Origin: Bettongia penicillata ogilbyi
Taxonomy: Eukaryota > Chordata > Mammalia > Diprotodontia > Potoroidae
Assembly (NCBI GenBank): GCA_023548195.1
Contig: JAJHZJ010000270.1
Location: 744,001-808,000, forward strand
Reading direction: 5' to 3'
DNA length: 64,000 nt
Under the pieces are notes generated by a model. It had not been told where the DNA came from. It made no database searches and was given only the letters and a program-made list of their open reading frames with translations. How positions within the stretch are numbered: the first letter of the stretch is position 1; each line of letters starts with the position of its first letter. The position numbers and the translations under genes are program-made. This document shows, piece by piece, positions 55,284 to 64,000 of the stretch.

Positions 55284-55849
55284 CAAATAACAATAACATT
55301 GAGTTGTGAGCACAGACTAAGGGCTAGTCGTGCCACTGGGGGGTGAAATTTACTCAGTCCCCTCCAGCGTGGGGATGCAGTATCCTCCTATGATTTGTGA
55401 TGATGGCTGGCATGTCAGACCTAGCTTGTATTAATTTGTCTCAGAATTTAGACCGGTGACCTGGGTTTCTAGACCCATATCCATTAAACCTTGGCAGAGG
55501 TCCTCTGGTAACTCAGTTTTTCCACGTTAAGACTCTATTACTTCTGGGCTCTGCGACTGGGTCAGGATGATTATTCCCTCCAACAATTCAAATTTCTGAC
55601 TCTCCATAAAAATGAAGTAAATTTCCTTCATGAATTGCGGGGGGCTCCAAGATTCATCTGGAGTTTAGTAATAATGTATCTACCACTAATGAAACATGCC
55701 TTCATGTAAAAAGGATACAAAGAAATGTGTACCAGATTATTCCTTTGAAGGCATGGTTTGTTTACATCACTCTGCTATTTGTCAAGCTTCTATAGCTTGC
55801 CAGTATCCCTCAAACATAATACAGACTCAGTAGCCTTCCACAGCTTGAC
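55281..55849. other. Unassigned intron sequence
   Basis: No repeat or gene is recognised. An L2-like phrase begins near 55795. Confidence 0.4.
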
Positions 55850-56200
55850 TCCCAGCAGCTAACTCCCTTTATATACACTGTATTCTAAGTACTGCTCACC
55901 ATTCCCTGAACATGGTGTAAGTTTTCCCCCCCTTGCCATTGCTATACCTGGGATGTCCTGTCTTCTCTGTTTCTTTGTCAAACTCCATCCCCCAAAGTCT
56001 GCCTCAGATTCCTGATTCAAGCCTTCTCTGATCTCTTTCTGTTGAATTCATCAGGACTTTAGAAACATGAAAAATATTCTTTTATTGTTGTTCGGCTAGT
56101 TATTGTGTCTGTGTTTTAGCTCTTCGCTAGATTGTAAATTCCATCACGTCAGGGACTTTTCTGTTTCTTAATCCTCCATAAGCCCTAGCACTGTCCTATC
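55850..56200 (+). repeat. L2 LINE 3' end, sense
   Basis: TGCCATTGCTATACCTGGGAT, CAAGCCTTCTCTGATCTC, TAGATTGTAAATTCCATCACG and AAGCCCTAGCACTGTCC follow L2 order. Confidence 0.7.
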
Positions 56201-56484
56201 ACATATAAGGGGACAGAAGAGGCATAGCTGGGCAGTAGGTCATGTGCAGATAATCTGATAGTTTTAATGGACCAGAAGTTCAATATAAGTTAATAATGCA
56301 ACATGATGTCCAAATGAAGTTGATGCGACCTTGGCCTGCATTCCTATGGGTACTGTATCCAAAATAATTGAGGGGGCAGTCCCACTGTGCCCTTGCGTGA
56401 CCACCTCTGTGACCAGATATGAGTGCCATGTTGTAAGATGGGGACTGGCTAGAGCAGGCCCCAAACAGAGTCATTGGGATGGAG

Positions 56485-56715
56485 AAGGGACTATTGGAAC
56501 TTGAAAGACTTAGCCTGCAGAAGAGAAGGCAGTGGTCTTTAAGTATTTGAAGGGCTGCTGTGTGGGTAAGGGCCTCCACTGGTCCTGCTTGGCACCCAGA
56601 TGGCAGAACAGAGTGGTGAGTGGGCAGAAGTTGCCCATAGGCAGATTCCTGTCTCATTTCCAGAAAAATGTCCTAGCAATCAGAGTTCTCCCAAAGCTAT
56701 CCCTCTCCCTCTCCT
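56485..56715 (+). repeat. L3/CR1-type LINE fragment, sense
   Basis: GAAAGACTTAGCCTGCAGAAG, TAAGTATTTGAAGGGCTGC and ATGGCAGAACAGAGTGGTGA match sense L3/CR1. Confidence 0.65.
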
Positions 56716-56739
56716 ATCTGGGAAAGTATTGGTACAGCA

Positions 56740-57495
56740 ACAAAAATAATGATGGTAGAATTTGTGTAGCACTTTACATATACTATCTCACTTTATCTCC
56801 ACAGCAGCCTTGGTAGGGTAGGTGCTGCTATTATGCTTATTTTGCAGATGAGGAAACTGAGGTAGATAGAGGGCAATGGCATTGCCTAGAGTCACACAGC
56901 TAACAAGTATCTGGGGCTGGATTTGAGCTCAAGTGGAGGTCTTTGGGTAAATCTCCAATGATCCCTCATTGGACACATTGCAGGGAGACTTCTTCATGAG
57001 TTAAGTTGCCTGGTTACCCTCTGAGGCCCCACTCATCTCCGATATCCTTTTATTCTGATTCTCTTATCGTATAGAATGGGATTCAATAGATTTCCCTCCC
57101 TCACCTTTCAGGAGGAGTTCAGGATTTATTTTAATTCAACAAGCACTTATTAGACACTTACATGCCAGGCATAGTCATAGCACTGGAGATACGCAAAGAC
57201 CGAATGAACTGGTTCTCTTTCTCAAGGAACTTACATTCTATTGGGGAAAAAACATGTCTGCACAGAAGTAAATATAATAATAATTAACAATTTTGTTGTA
57301 CTTTAACATCTACAAAACACTTCACATGTGATCCTCACAATGACCCTGTGAACTAGATGCTATCACTATTCCCTCTTTGTGGTAAACTGAGGCTCAGAGA
57401 GACCCACAAGTAAGTGTCTGAGGAAGGATTTAAGCTCTGGATCTCCTGACTCCAAAGTCCGTCCCTCTGTCCACCATGCCACTTAACTGCCAAGG
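56740..57495 (-). repeat. Antisense MIR, L2 and MIR in series
   Basis: 56740-56950 MIR (CAGATGAGGAAACTGAGGTAG); 57130-57245 L2 end (CACTTACATGCCAGGCATAG); 57275-57495 MIR (TTCACATGTGATCCTCACAA, CACCATGCCACTTAACTGCC). Confidence 0.7.
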
Positions 57496-57739
57496 GATGG
57501 GGACAAAAGCTATGGTTGGGAGCATTTTCAGATAAGGTAGAATCTAAAGAGTCCTGTGTATGTGTGAGTCTGAGACTGGGTTATGAGCCGCTGCTTGGAA
57601 ACCAAGCCTTAAAATCATCTGTCAGAGGCAAAGAGGTCAGGATAATAGTGAGGGCAGCCTTTCGGTGGGAGTATACCATGATTTTTTTTTATTACTCCTG
57701 CCTGAGAAATAGCAGCTTAAAAATCACAAACTCCAGCTG

Positions 57740-58140
57740 AGATGATTCTGTCATTGTCCGGTCCAAGACATGTGCCATGTTTGGGTATTTGTGATACAGG
57801 CCGCTGGTGGTCTTCTTATTCGGGTCAACCTTCTTTCCACCCCAAGCTTCTCTGGAAGCTGACACGTCACTCATTAGGCCAAACCCTTGCCAAGGAACAG
57901 ACGAATAAACAACGAGCAGCCATGAAGAGAAGGAGGAAGCTGGTGTCGCTTTGGATTGCTGGTTTTTTCATTTCTCTTTTGAAAGCTATTTTTATCGCTT
58001 CCCCAAATACGGGTGTTTTGTTTGTTCTCTGTGTTTCCATAATCGTCTGTCAAGCTTTGCTTTGGCACCCAGCTAAGGAGCATTTGACTGGGGGCCTGGA
58101 AGGATTTGGAGTGATTTATACTTTCCCCACCTTTTGAAGT
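57740..58140. other. Repeat-free island, CpG-enriched, candidate conserved element
   Basis: About eight CpGs occur in 300 bp, with a TGACACGTCAC (bZIP/CRE-like) motif at about 57860. A 131-codon open frame (57742-58137, +) and a 105-codon frame (-) overlap. The plus frame has a hydrophobic stretch, but no homology is recognised. Confidence 0.35.
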
Positions 58141-59189
58141 ATGAAGTTCATGTTGGTTTGTTTTGCAAAAAAAAAAAAATCCCCAGAGCACACAGCAGAG
58201 ATGAAAGGTGAGAAAAAGAAATATCGGATTTGTATATTACTGCTTTCCTAGGCTAGGTGGAGAGGAGGGCTTTGACAGGGAAAGGGAGCTTGAAGGCCTA
58301 GCTTTGGGAATCAGCAGGTACCCTCCTTGTCTTAAGGCCTGTGGTAGTGTCTCCCACAATGACATTTTTTTGGAGTGGATCTGGTCAACTTCAACAAAAG
58401 CTTTTGGATGGGTGGGAGGGGAAAATGAATATGGCTGGAGCACTCCTAAGGCTGCTGAGGGAGAGAGGAGGGAATGGGGCTTCGTGAGATATAGATTAAT
58501 CAATAGATAATTCTTGGGTAGGAAATCCAAATGGCAGTTTCTATGACCATAAATAAATGAAGCCAACTCCATCCCTGTCTGTGAAGAATCTGGGTTTGCT
58601 GAGTTGGCCACTCTTCCAGAGATGAATATCATGGAAAATCAATAAAATTTCTGGGGAGAGAGGAGAAGAATTAGAGATCTGTCTGCATTTTTAAAATCAA
58701 TAAATTGCCATTCAAAACTCCAGGATTAAAGCACATTCTGGACCTGTGATCATCATGCTAGATTTTTTTTTGTTTTTTTCTCTTAAAATCTATATAAGGT
58801 TTAAGTGAATTGTTGCTGAGATATGCCTTCCATAGAATATGGTTGTTGCAAGACAATGGAGGTAATTTGGGGTTAAATAATGTCTTTCTTGACTTTATAA
58901 TTCCAGCAGGGTGCCCCAAATTTAGTAGTTGCTTAAGAAATGCTTCTTGATAGATGATTAATTTGATTGGAGAGATGGGAGCCCCTAGGAAGTACATTAT
59001 GGCTTTTATTTATAAAGAAGGTATCAGTTCCTTTTTTTTTTTTTTTTAAATTTTCACAACTGGGAACCATTTTCCAAGATGCCCTTGGAGTATGCTGGAC
59101 CAAATTTGCTCATGATTCTAAAAGATATGGATCTTTGCTGCCACCTTCACCTTCCCTTAGAACAGGAGTCCCTAAGTCTCTCAGTCTCT
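58141..59189. other. Unassigned intron sequence
   Basis: Two T-rich runs (near 58770 and 59029-59048). No confident repeat or gene. Confidence 0.4.
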
Positions 59190-59295
59190 GTGAGTTGTCT
59201 TCCTCTGTTAAAACGGAAGCCCTGTTGAGGTCAGCTTTATCCTCAGCACTTAGTACAGTGCCTAGCACAAGGTAAACACTTAATAAATGCTTTAT
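59190..59295 (+). repeat. L2 LINE 3' end, sense
   Basis: CTCAGCACTTAGTACAGTGCC and TAAACACTTAATAAATGC. Confidence 0.7.
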
Positions 59296-59634
59296 CACCT
59301 TGTCTAGATAAAGTATGGCTTACTGCTTTTATCTCCCTATTAAGATAAATCCAGGCACCTCCATTCACCCAGCCCAGCCCCGGTTGAGGCTGTTGGAGCT
59401 GATCCATGCTCCAGAGGTTGTGTGAGTCCTTTGGTCTGCAACTTCGAAGTCCTTTTTGATGATGGAAGAGACCTACCCTTCAGCATACCCTCATCCTGGC
59501 TAAGTCCCACAGCACCAAAGGAGAGTGAAGTCAACTGAAGAGTCCAGCTGTCAGCTAAAATCTGTTACTGCTCTTGGAGGCTATGGTGAATTTAGATGTT
59601 GTGTTGGATTTCTGGGATGATAATTCAGTTTTAT

Positions 59635-60265
59635 TTTAATAAATATTTTATTGATGCTGATTTTTACATGACATTAACTTCCCAACAACTACTCCACCCT
59701 TCTCCCTGGAAGCCTGCTTTATAACAAAGTACAGTCAAGCAAAAGAGGCAGTGTATGTTAATGTATGCCTCTTTCCATTCCTGTAGTCCACCACCCCTAC
59801 ACTAAGGGCAGGGAGATGAACTTCACCCCACATTCTCTGAAGCCAAGAATTACAACTGCATTGATCAGAGTCCAGCAGTCCTTTGTTGTCATTTTCTTTA
59901 TGTTATGACAATATTTTAGTCATTATATTGATTTTTTTTTTCTTGGCACCACTTTTCTTTGACCTGGGTGTTTCTTGTAAATTCTTCATATTCATCAAAT
60001 CAAGGCAACTATTACATGCCAGGTACTTTGCTAAGGACAGATGATATAAAGAAAGTCAAAAAACAATTCCTGCTATCAAGCAGTTCCCGGCCCAATGAAG
60101 AAAACAAGATGCAGACAACCATATGCCCACAAGTTATAATGAGGGTGGATTGGATATCATCTCAGAGGGAGGGGCCTAAGATGAACAGGGACCATAACAT
60201 TCCATTTCATTCATATGCCACCATTTGTTTAGCCATTGCTTAATTGACAAGCACCCACTGTATAC
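59635..60265 (-). repeat. L1-like LINE 3' end, antisense, interrupted by antisense L2
   Basis: 59635-59990 (TTATTGATGCTGATTTTTACA, AGTCCACCACCCCTACAC, AATTCTTCATATTCATC) and 60200-60265 (AACATTCCATTTCATTCATA, TTTGTTTAGCCATTGCTTAA) are consecutive parts of one reverse element. 59995-60195 between them is antisense L2 (TTACATGCCAGGTACTTTGC). Confidence 0.65.
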
Positions 60266-61024
60266 TCTGTGCAACACTTATTGATCACTCAAAGCCCACG
60301 ATAAGCCATCTGTTTATCTTTCTGCCTCGGGCTAGGCTAGAGAATCTCCTTTTTCATAGGAAATTTTTATCAGTGAAATGTTTATTTCCCTCAGTAATCA
60401 TCTTCTAAGAATATCTTGGACTTTCAATAAAGCTGAAGGGTGTTTTTTCCTGTTAAAAAAAAACACCAAGAGTTTTAGAGGGCCCAAGTTCATATCCTAG
60501 CTTTGCCTCTTTCTGCCTGGTATGTGCAAGGCCAAGTGACTACACCTGGAGGTGAGAAGATTGAAATAGATTAAATCTATGATTCTAATTCAAAATGAGT
60601 GCTTTGACCTTCATCCCAAGAGAGACCAAATGCTAAAAATCAAGATATATAGATACATGACCTATCCATGTACATTTTAGGTGCAATCCAGCATTTAGCA
60701 CAGTCAGACCATATTCTCCATTTACTTCATCTCTCCTCCCTTTCATCTCCACACCCTACTTAGGTTAAAAAAAAATATGTGTTTGTGTACGTATATGTGT
60801 ATATACACATATACACCTGTGTGTGTCCATGAGCAACTCATCACCATACATATATGAGAACATCTTCAGAGACCAAATGACCATTTGTTGGGCATAATGT
60901 AAAGAGGGGATCTACATCTATAATGGAGTTAGAATAGATGACCTTTGAATTCCCTTCCAGTTCAAAAATTCTATGATTCAAATAAATTTGGGCAAAAGGA
61001 AGAGTGCTGACATCATCAGAAAGT
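60266..61024. other. Unassigned intron with a TG/TA-rich run
   Basis: ATATGTGTATATACACATAT-type simple sequence lies at 60780-60830. An A/T hairpin (arms 60439-60448 and 60458-60467) is seen. No gene. Confidence 0.45.
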
Positions 61025-61440
61025 GGTCATGTCTAAGTGGAAAGACCACTGGACTTGGCATCCAGAGAGAGCTGAGTTCAGATTCCCCACTGGCCATTGT
61101 GTATTACAAAGTAGTCAGTTTACTGCGTCTCTGAAGTTCAGTGTCTCCACCAATAAAATGGGAATAAAGATACCAATGGTACCTATCTCACAGAATTGTT
61201 GGGAAGAACAAACGAGATAATGTATGTAAAGGACTTAAGATGCCTTATTGCCCTATATAAATACCAGCTGTAATTGTTAAAGCAAAGTGGGAGGTAATTT
61301 GACATGGTGGTTTAAGAACCAGTCTCACAGTCAGGAAAGACCTAGGTACAAGCCTGATTTCTAACACGTACTAGATGTGTGACCCTGACTTAATCACTTA
61401 ACCTCTGGGTGCTCCAGGCAATCCTTTAGGACTAAAATAC
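61025..61440 (+). repeat. Two MIR-type SINEs, sense
   Basis: 61025-61275 (AGAGAGAGCTGAGTTCAGATT, AGATACCAATGGTACCTATC) and 61290-61430 (GTGTGACCCTGACTTAATCAC). Confidence 0.7.
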
Positions 61441-62639
61441 AGAACAGGCTTTTTAGTGGAGGGAGTTTTTTTTATTGGTAAGTTCTTTATACCAGCCAAA
61501 TCCCACATCTGGCCCAAAGCATGGTAAACAGAGACCAGATGAGTGGAAGTCTTTGAAATGGAAGAGGACAGGAAGAAATGATCCAATGCTGAAGGCACAG
61601 TAAGAATGGAATAAATACATTCCAGAGAGTCAATGTCTTTAGTGAGATCATGACTATCCAGTCAAAGCTGTAACTAGTAACTTTTTCCCTTGTGGCAAGT
61701 CAGAGTTGGCTCCCCGGGAGTGAGTTGTCTGGGAGGCAAATGCATGTTCAGACTCACTAACCAGTTGGACACCAGGACACTTCCTCCTTCCCAGTGATGG
61801 AGCCTAGGGAAGGAAATACACTTTTGAATGATGCACTTGACACCCTCTAATTTTCCAGCCCTGGGACAAAGCATGGATGGCCCTGCCCTAGTTAAATCTC
61901 TGCCTTTAATGGAGGTGTCTGCAGACTAGTAGCAAAGAGGTGACTGTAGGGGTTCACTTTGATCCCTGCTGTTGTTTATTTCTCAATTCAAAGCTTTACA
62001 ACAGCCCTCTAGGCTACATGTTGGAAGTTAGGGGGTCAGTGATTCTCATCAGCTTAGAATTCAGATTTAGAAAAAAGTCATCAGCTAAAAGCTACCAGTG
62101 GGGTAAAAAAAGCACTTAGGGTGTAACCTAGATCTTTGGTTGGCATTAGAATGACTGGCACAGGAACCATGCTGAGTGCTGAGGCTCTGCATATATTTCC
62201 ATATGACCCAGTATCTTTCTTGGTAACAAGATTCTTTCAGCTGTGTTTTTCTGTAGAAAAGGAATAGGCAGGCCTGTAGGGAGTTGACTGGGGAGGAATC
62301 ATCCCATCTACCCAGGGACAACTTTTGAAGCCTATATGAGGCCACAGGTATATGGAATTGTCATGGTAATTATTCTGCTGTGCTGCATAGCCTTCAGGTA
62401 GGAAATACAAGAGTTGATCAGAGGCCCTTCTGTGCTGCTGTCATTTCTGATTCATTCTGCTGTATTTTTCCCTCAAGGGAAAAAAAAAGAATTTTTTTCA
62501 GACTAGGTTGAATGGGACTAGGAGTGTGGGCTGGCCTATTTAAAGCCAGATTGCATTAAGTGGGACATTTTGAGGAGGGGAAAATTATAACATGTGATTA
62601 CTACCAGCCTTGAAAACCCCTCACCTTTGACAGGGAATG
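61441..62639. other. Unassigned intron sequence
   Basis: No confident repeat. 62340-62600 is AT-rich and repeat-free, with CTATTTAAAGCC; possible non-coding element. Confidence 0.35.
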
Positions 62640-62995
62640 ATTGAAAGCTCACTGGTTCTCATGTCAAAGGACTTGAGGTGACATCTTACCTCTGATACTT
62701 CCTAGTTACGTACCCTTGGGATAATCTCTGTACCTTCTGTACCTCTATAAAAGGAGAAGGTTGAGCTAGAAGACCTCTGGGTTCTCTATGTTCCTGTTTG
62801 GCCTCACAAGAGGCATGAGTTGGTCAATGCTATTATTTCCCCATTGCGCCCATGGAGAAACTTTGAGAGAAGTGAAAAGATGTGCCCTGGGGTATAGAGA
62901 TAATAGCTGTCCAAGGTGGGATTCAAAGCCAGGACTTACAAAAATCAAAGTCTGGTACTGTCCACTGAGGCACACTGCCCTTTATCTCTGATTGG
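62640..62995. repeat. Sense MIR then antisense MIR
   Basis: 62640-62790 (TGATACTTCCTAGTTACGTA) and 62830-62995 (GGTGGGATTCAAAGCCAGG, GTCCACTGAGGCACACTGCC). Confidence 0.6.
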
Positions 62996-64000
62996 CTACA
63001 ATTTAAGAACCACATGTGTTCCATTTTCCTCCATAAGCTACTGAAGTGGGCAATACCACCCCTGAAGGGGCGCTAGTACAATGAGAGGGCTGGTAGCCTT
63101 GAGTGCAATTGGTGGGTGTTGAATTAAAAGGGGCAGTAGAAGTATAAGGAAAGAAGAGAAGAAAAATTTTGAAACTGTTCATACATGTTCCATCAGTTGT
63201 GTAACAGAGTTAAAGTCAAAGTGATTATTTTCCAAATAAACACACAAAATGCAAGTTATATCCAATCAGTGGCCAAGTCCACTGACAGGTCTTAACAAGC
63301 AAGTGTTGGCAATTAAGTGTGTTGGACATTGTCAGAAAGTCCAGCATGAATCCTCAGAAATATATAAATATAATGACTTGCTTACAATATGATACATGAT
63401 ATCATATGATACAATAATTTACACTATGGTTAAATGATGCAGTATCACATCATCAGAATTCCAGTGCAGGAAATATTACAATAAATTATTCAATTTAAGC
63501 TGCATCATTTTTTAAATTTTTTTTTAAATGATACAAATTTTAAAAAAACATTAAAGGGTTAAAGAAAGTAATTTCCTGAGTGGGGTGCTGAATATTTTTT
63601 CTAAATGGGGAGGCAGGCCAAATGAGTTTGGGGGCATCTGTCTCAGACCAGTTGGTTGTTTTGTGAATGTATTCTCTATTGGGAACTTTTCCCTCTCTGG
63701 TTCCTTCTTTTCTAGCCCCACCACCTCCATCTCAGCAGAGCATCCATCTAAAAATATAGCACAACTGTCCAGGGGTTACTTGACTTTCTTAAGTACCCCA
63801 CAAGAATAGGTCACTAGCACAAAACTGACCCTAACTCTTACTCCATCTGAGCCACATCACAGACTTCTGTACACCAACATCCAAACTAAGTTATTTTTGT
63901 AACTTCTTTTTACACATTTTTCTCCTTCCATGTGTTATAGTCTTTGGAAGGTCACTTTTGTGACTTCTAATGGCACCTAGTCCCCCACCTCCCTAGTCAG
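62996..64000. other. Unassigned intron, AT-rich centre
   Basis: 63360-63560 is strongly AT-rich, with a perfect 10-bp palindrome ATGATATCAT near 63399. A GGGGCGCTAG motif lies at 63067-63076. No gene or repeat family is recognised. Confidence 0.4.

Larger units (their letters stand above)
24186..64000 (+). other. LDLRAD3: 5' part of the LDLRAD3 intron downstream of module 3
   Basis: No exon encoding the transmembrane helix or the proline-rich, PPxY-type cytoplasmic tail was found, so the remaining 39.8 kb is read as one unfinished intron. Long first-half introns are known for this gene. Repeats and repeat-free islands within it are listed separately. Confidence 0.8.

Noticed and set aside
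60439..60467. 10-bp hairpin GGTGTTTTTT/AAAAAACACC
   Set aside because: Mostly a T-run opposite an A-run; expected by chance in this composition.
1..64000. Search for LDLRAD3 module 1, transmembrane and cytoplasmic exons
   Set aside because: No matching residues were found on the plus strand; they are taken to lie outside the window.
1..64000. Search for CRISPR arrays, operons, tRNA/rRNA genes, endogenous retroviruses
   Set aside because: Nothing convincing. The tRNA-like text belongs to SINEs, and no LTR or gag/pol/env-like pattern was recognised.

Overview
This window is vertebrate, almost certainly marsupial, intronic DNA. It carries two internal exons of one protein-coding gene on the + strand: 14084-14209 and 24045-24179. 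Each exon encodes one complete LDL-receptor class A (LDLa) module, is bounded by consensus splice sites, and is phase 1 at both ends. The translated residues match LDLRAD3 (low-density lipoprotein receptor class A domain containing 3), namely its second and third LDLa modules. The signal-peptide exon, first LDLa exon, transmembrane exon and cytoplasmic exon were not found, so the gene runs off both ends. About 99.6 percent of the window is intron.

The marsupial assignment is an inference from repeats. Thirteen copies or fragments of a roughly 230-250 bp SINE are scattered on both strands; their conserved text matches my memory of the marsupial MAR1/WSINE-type SINE. There are also LINE 3' ends of a type I associate with marsupial L1-like elements. 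Very many old MIR, L2 and L3/CR1 copies are present, and no Alu, B1, B2 or carnivore SINE was seen. The species cannot be named from sequence reading alone.

Layout: 1-14083 is the 3' part of the upstream intron, with a long antisense L3/CR1 LINE, two antisense L2 copies (one split by a SINE) and a four-unit minisatellite. 14084-14209 is LDLa exon A. 14210-24044 is a complete 9.8 kb intron rich in sense L2; it holds an old 98-bp tandem duplication, a mariner-type MITE split by a SINE and, 350 bp before exon B, a degenerate array of 33-36 bp units. 24045-24179 is LDLa exon B. 24180-64000 is the 5' part of the next intron, with a 1.6 kb L2 copy, a 159-bp in-frame tandem duplication, a perfect 68-bp duplication, a hAT-type MITE, microsatellites and several repeat-free stretches that are candidate conserved non-coding elements.

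The two exons work together as consecutive extracellular calcium-binding modules of a single-pass membrane receptor. I saw no second gene, no RNA gene, no CRISPR array, no intact mobile element and no convincing new biological system. The most interesting material is structural (tandem arrays, nested insertions) and possibly regulatory (CpG-dense or homeobox-like islands in the introns). Repeat family names are by eye, and their boundaries are approximate to tens of bases.
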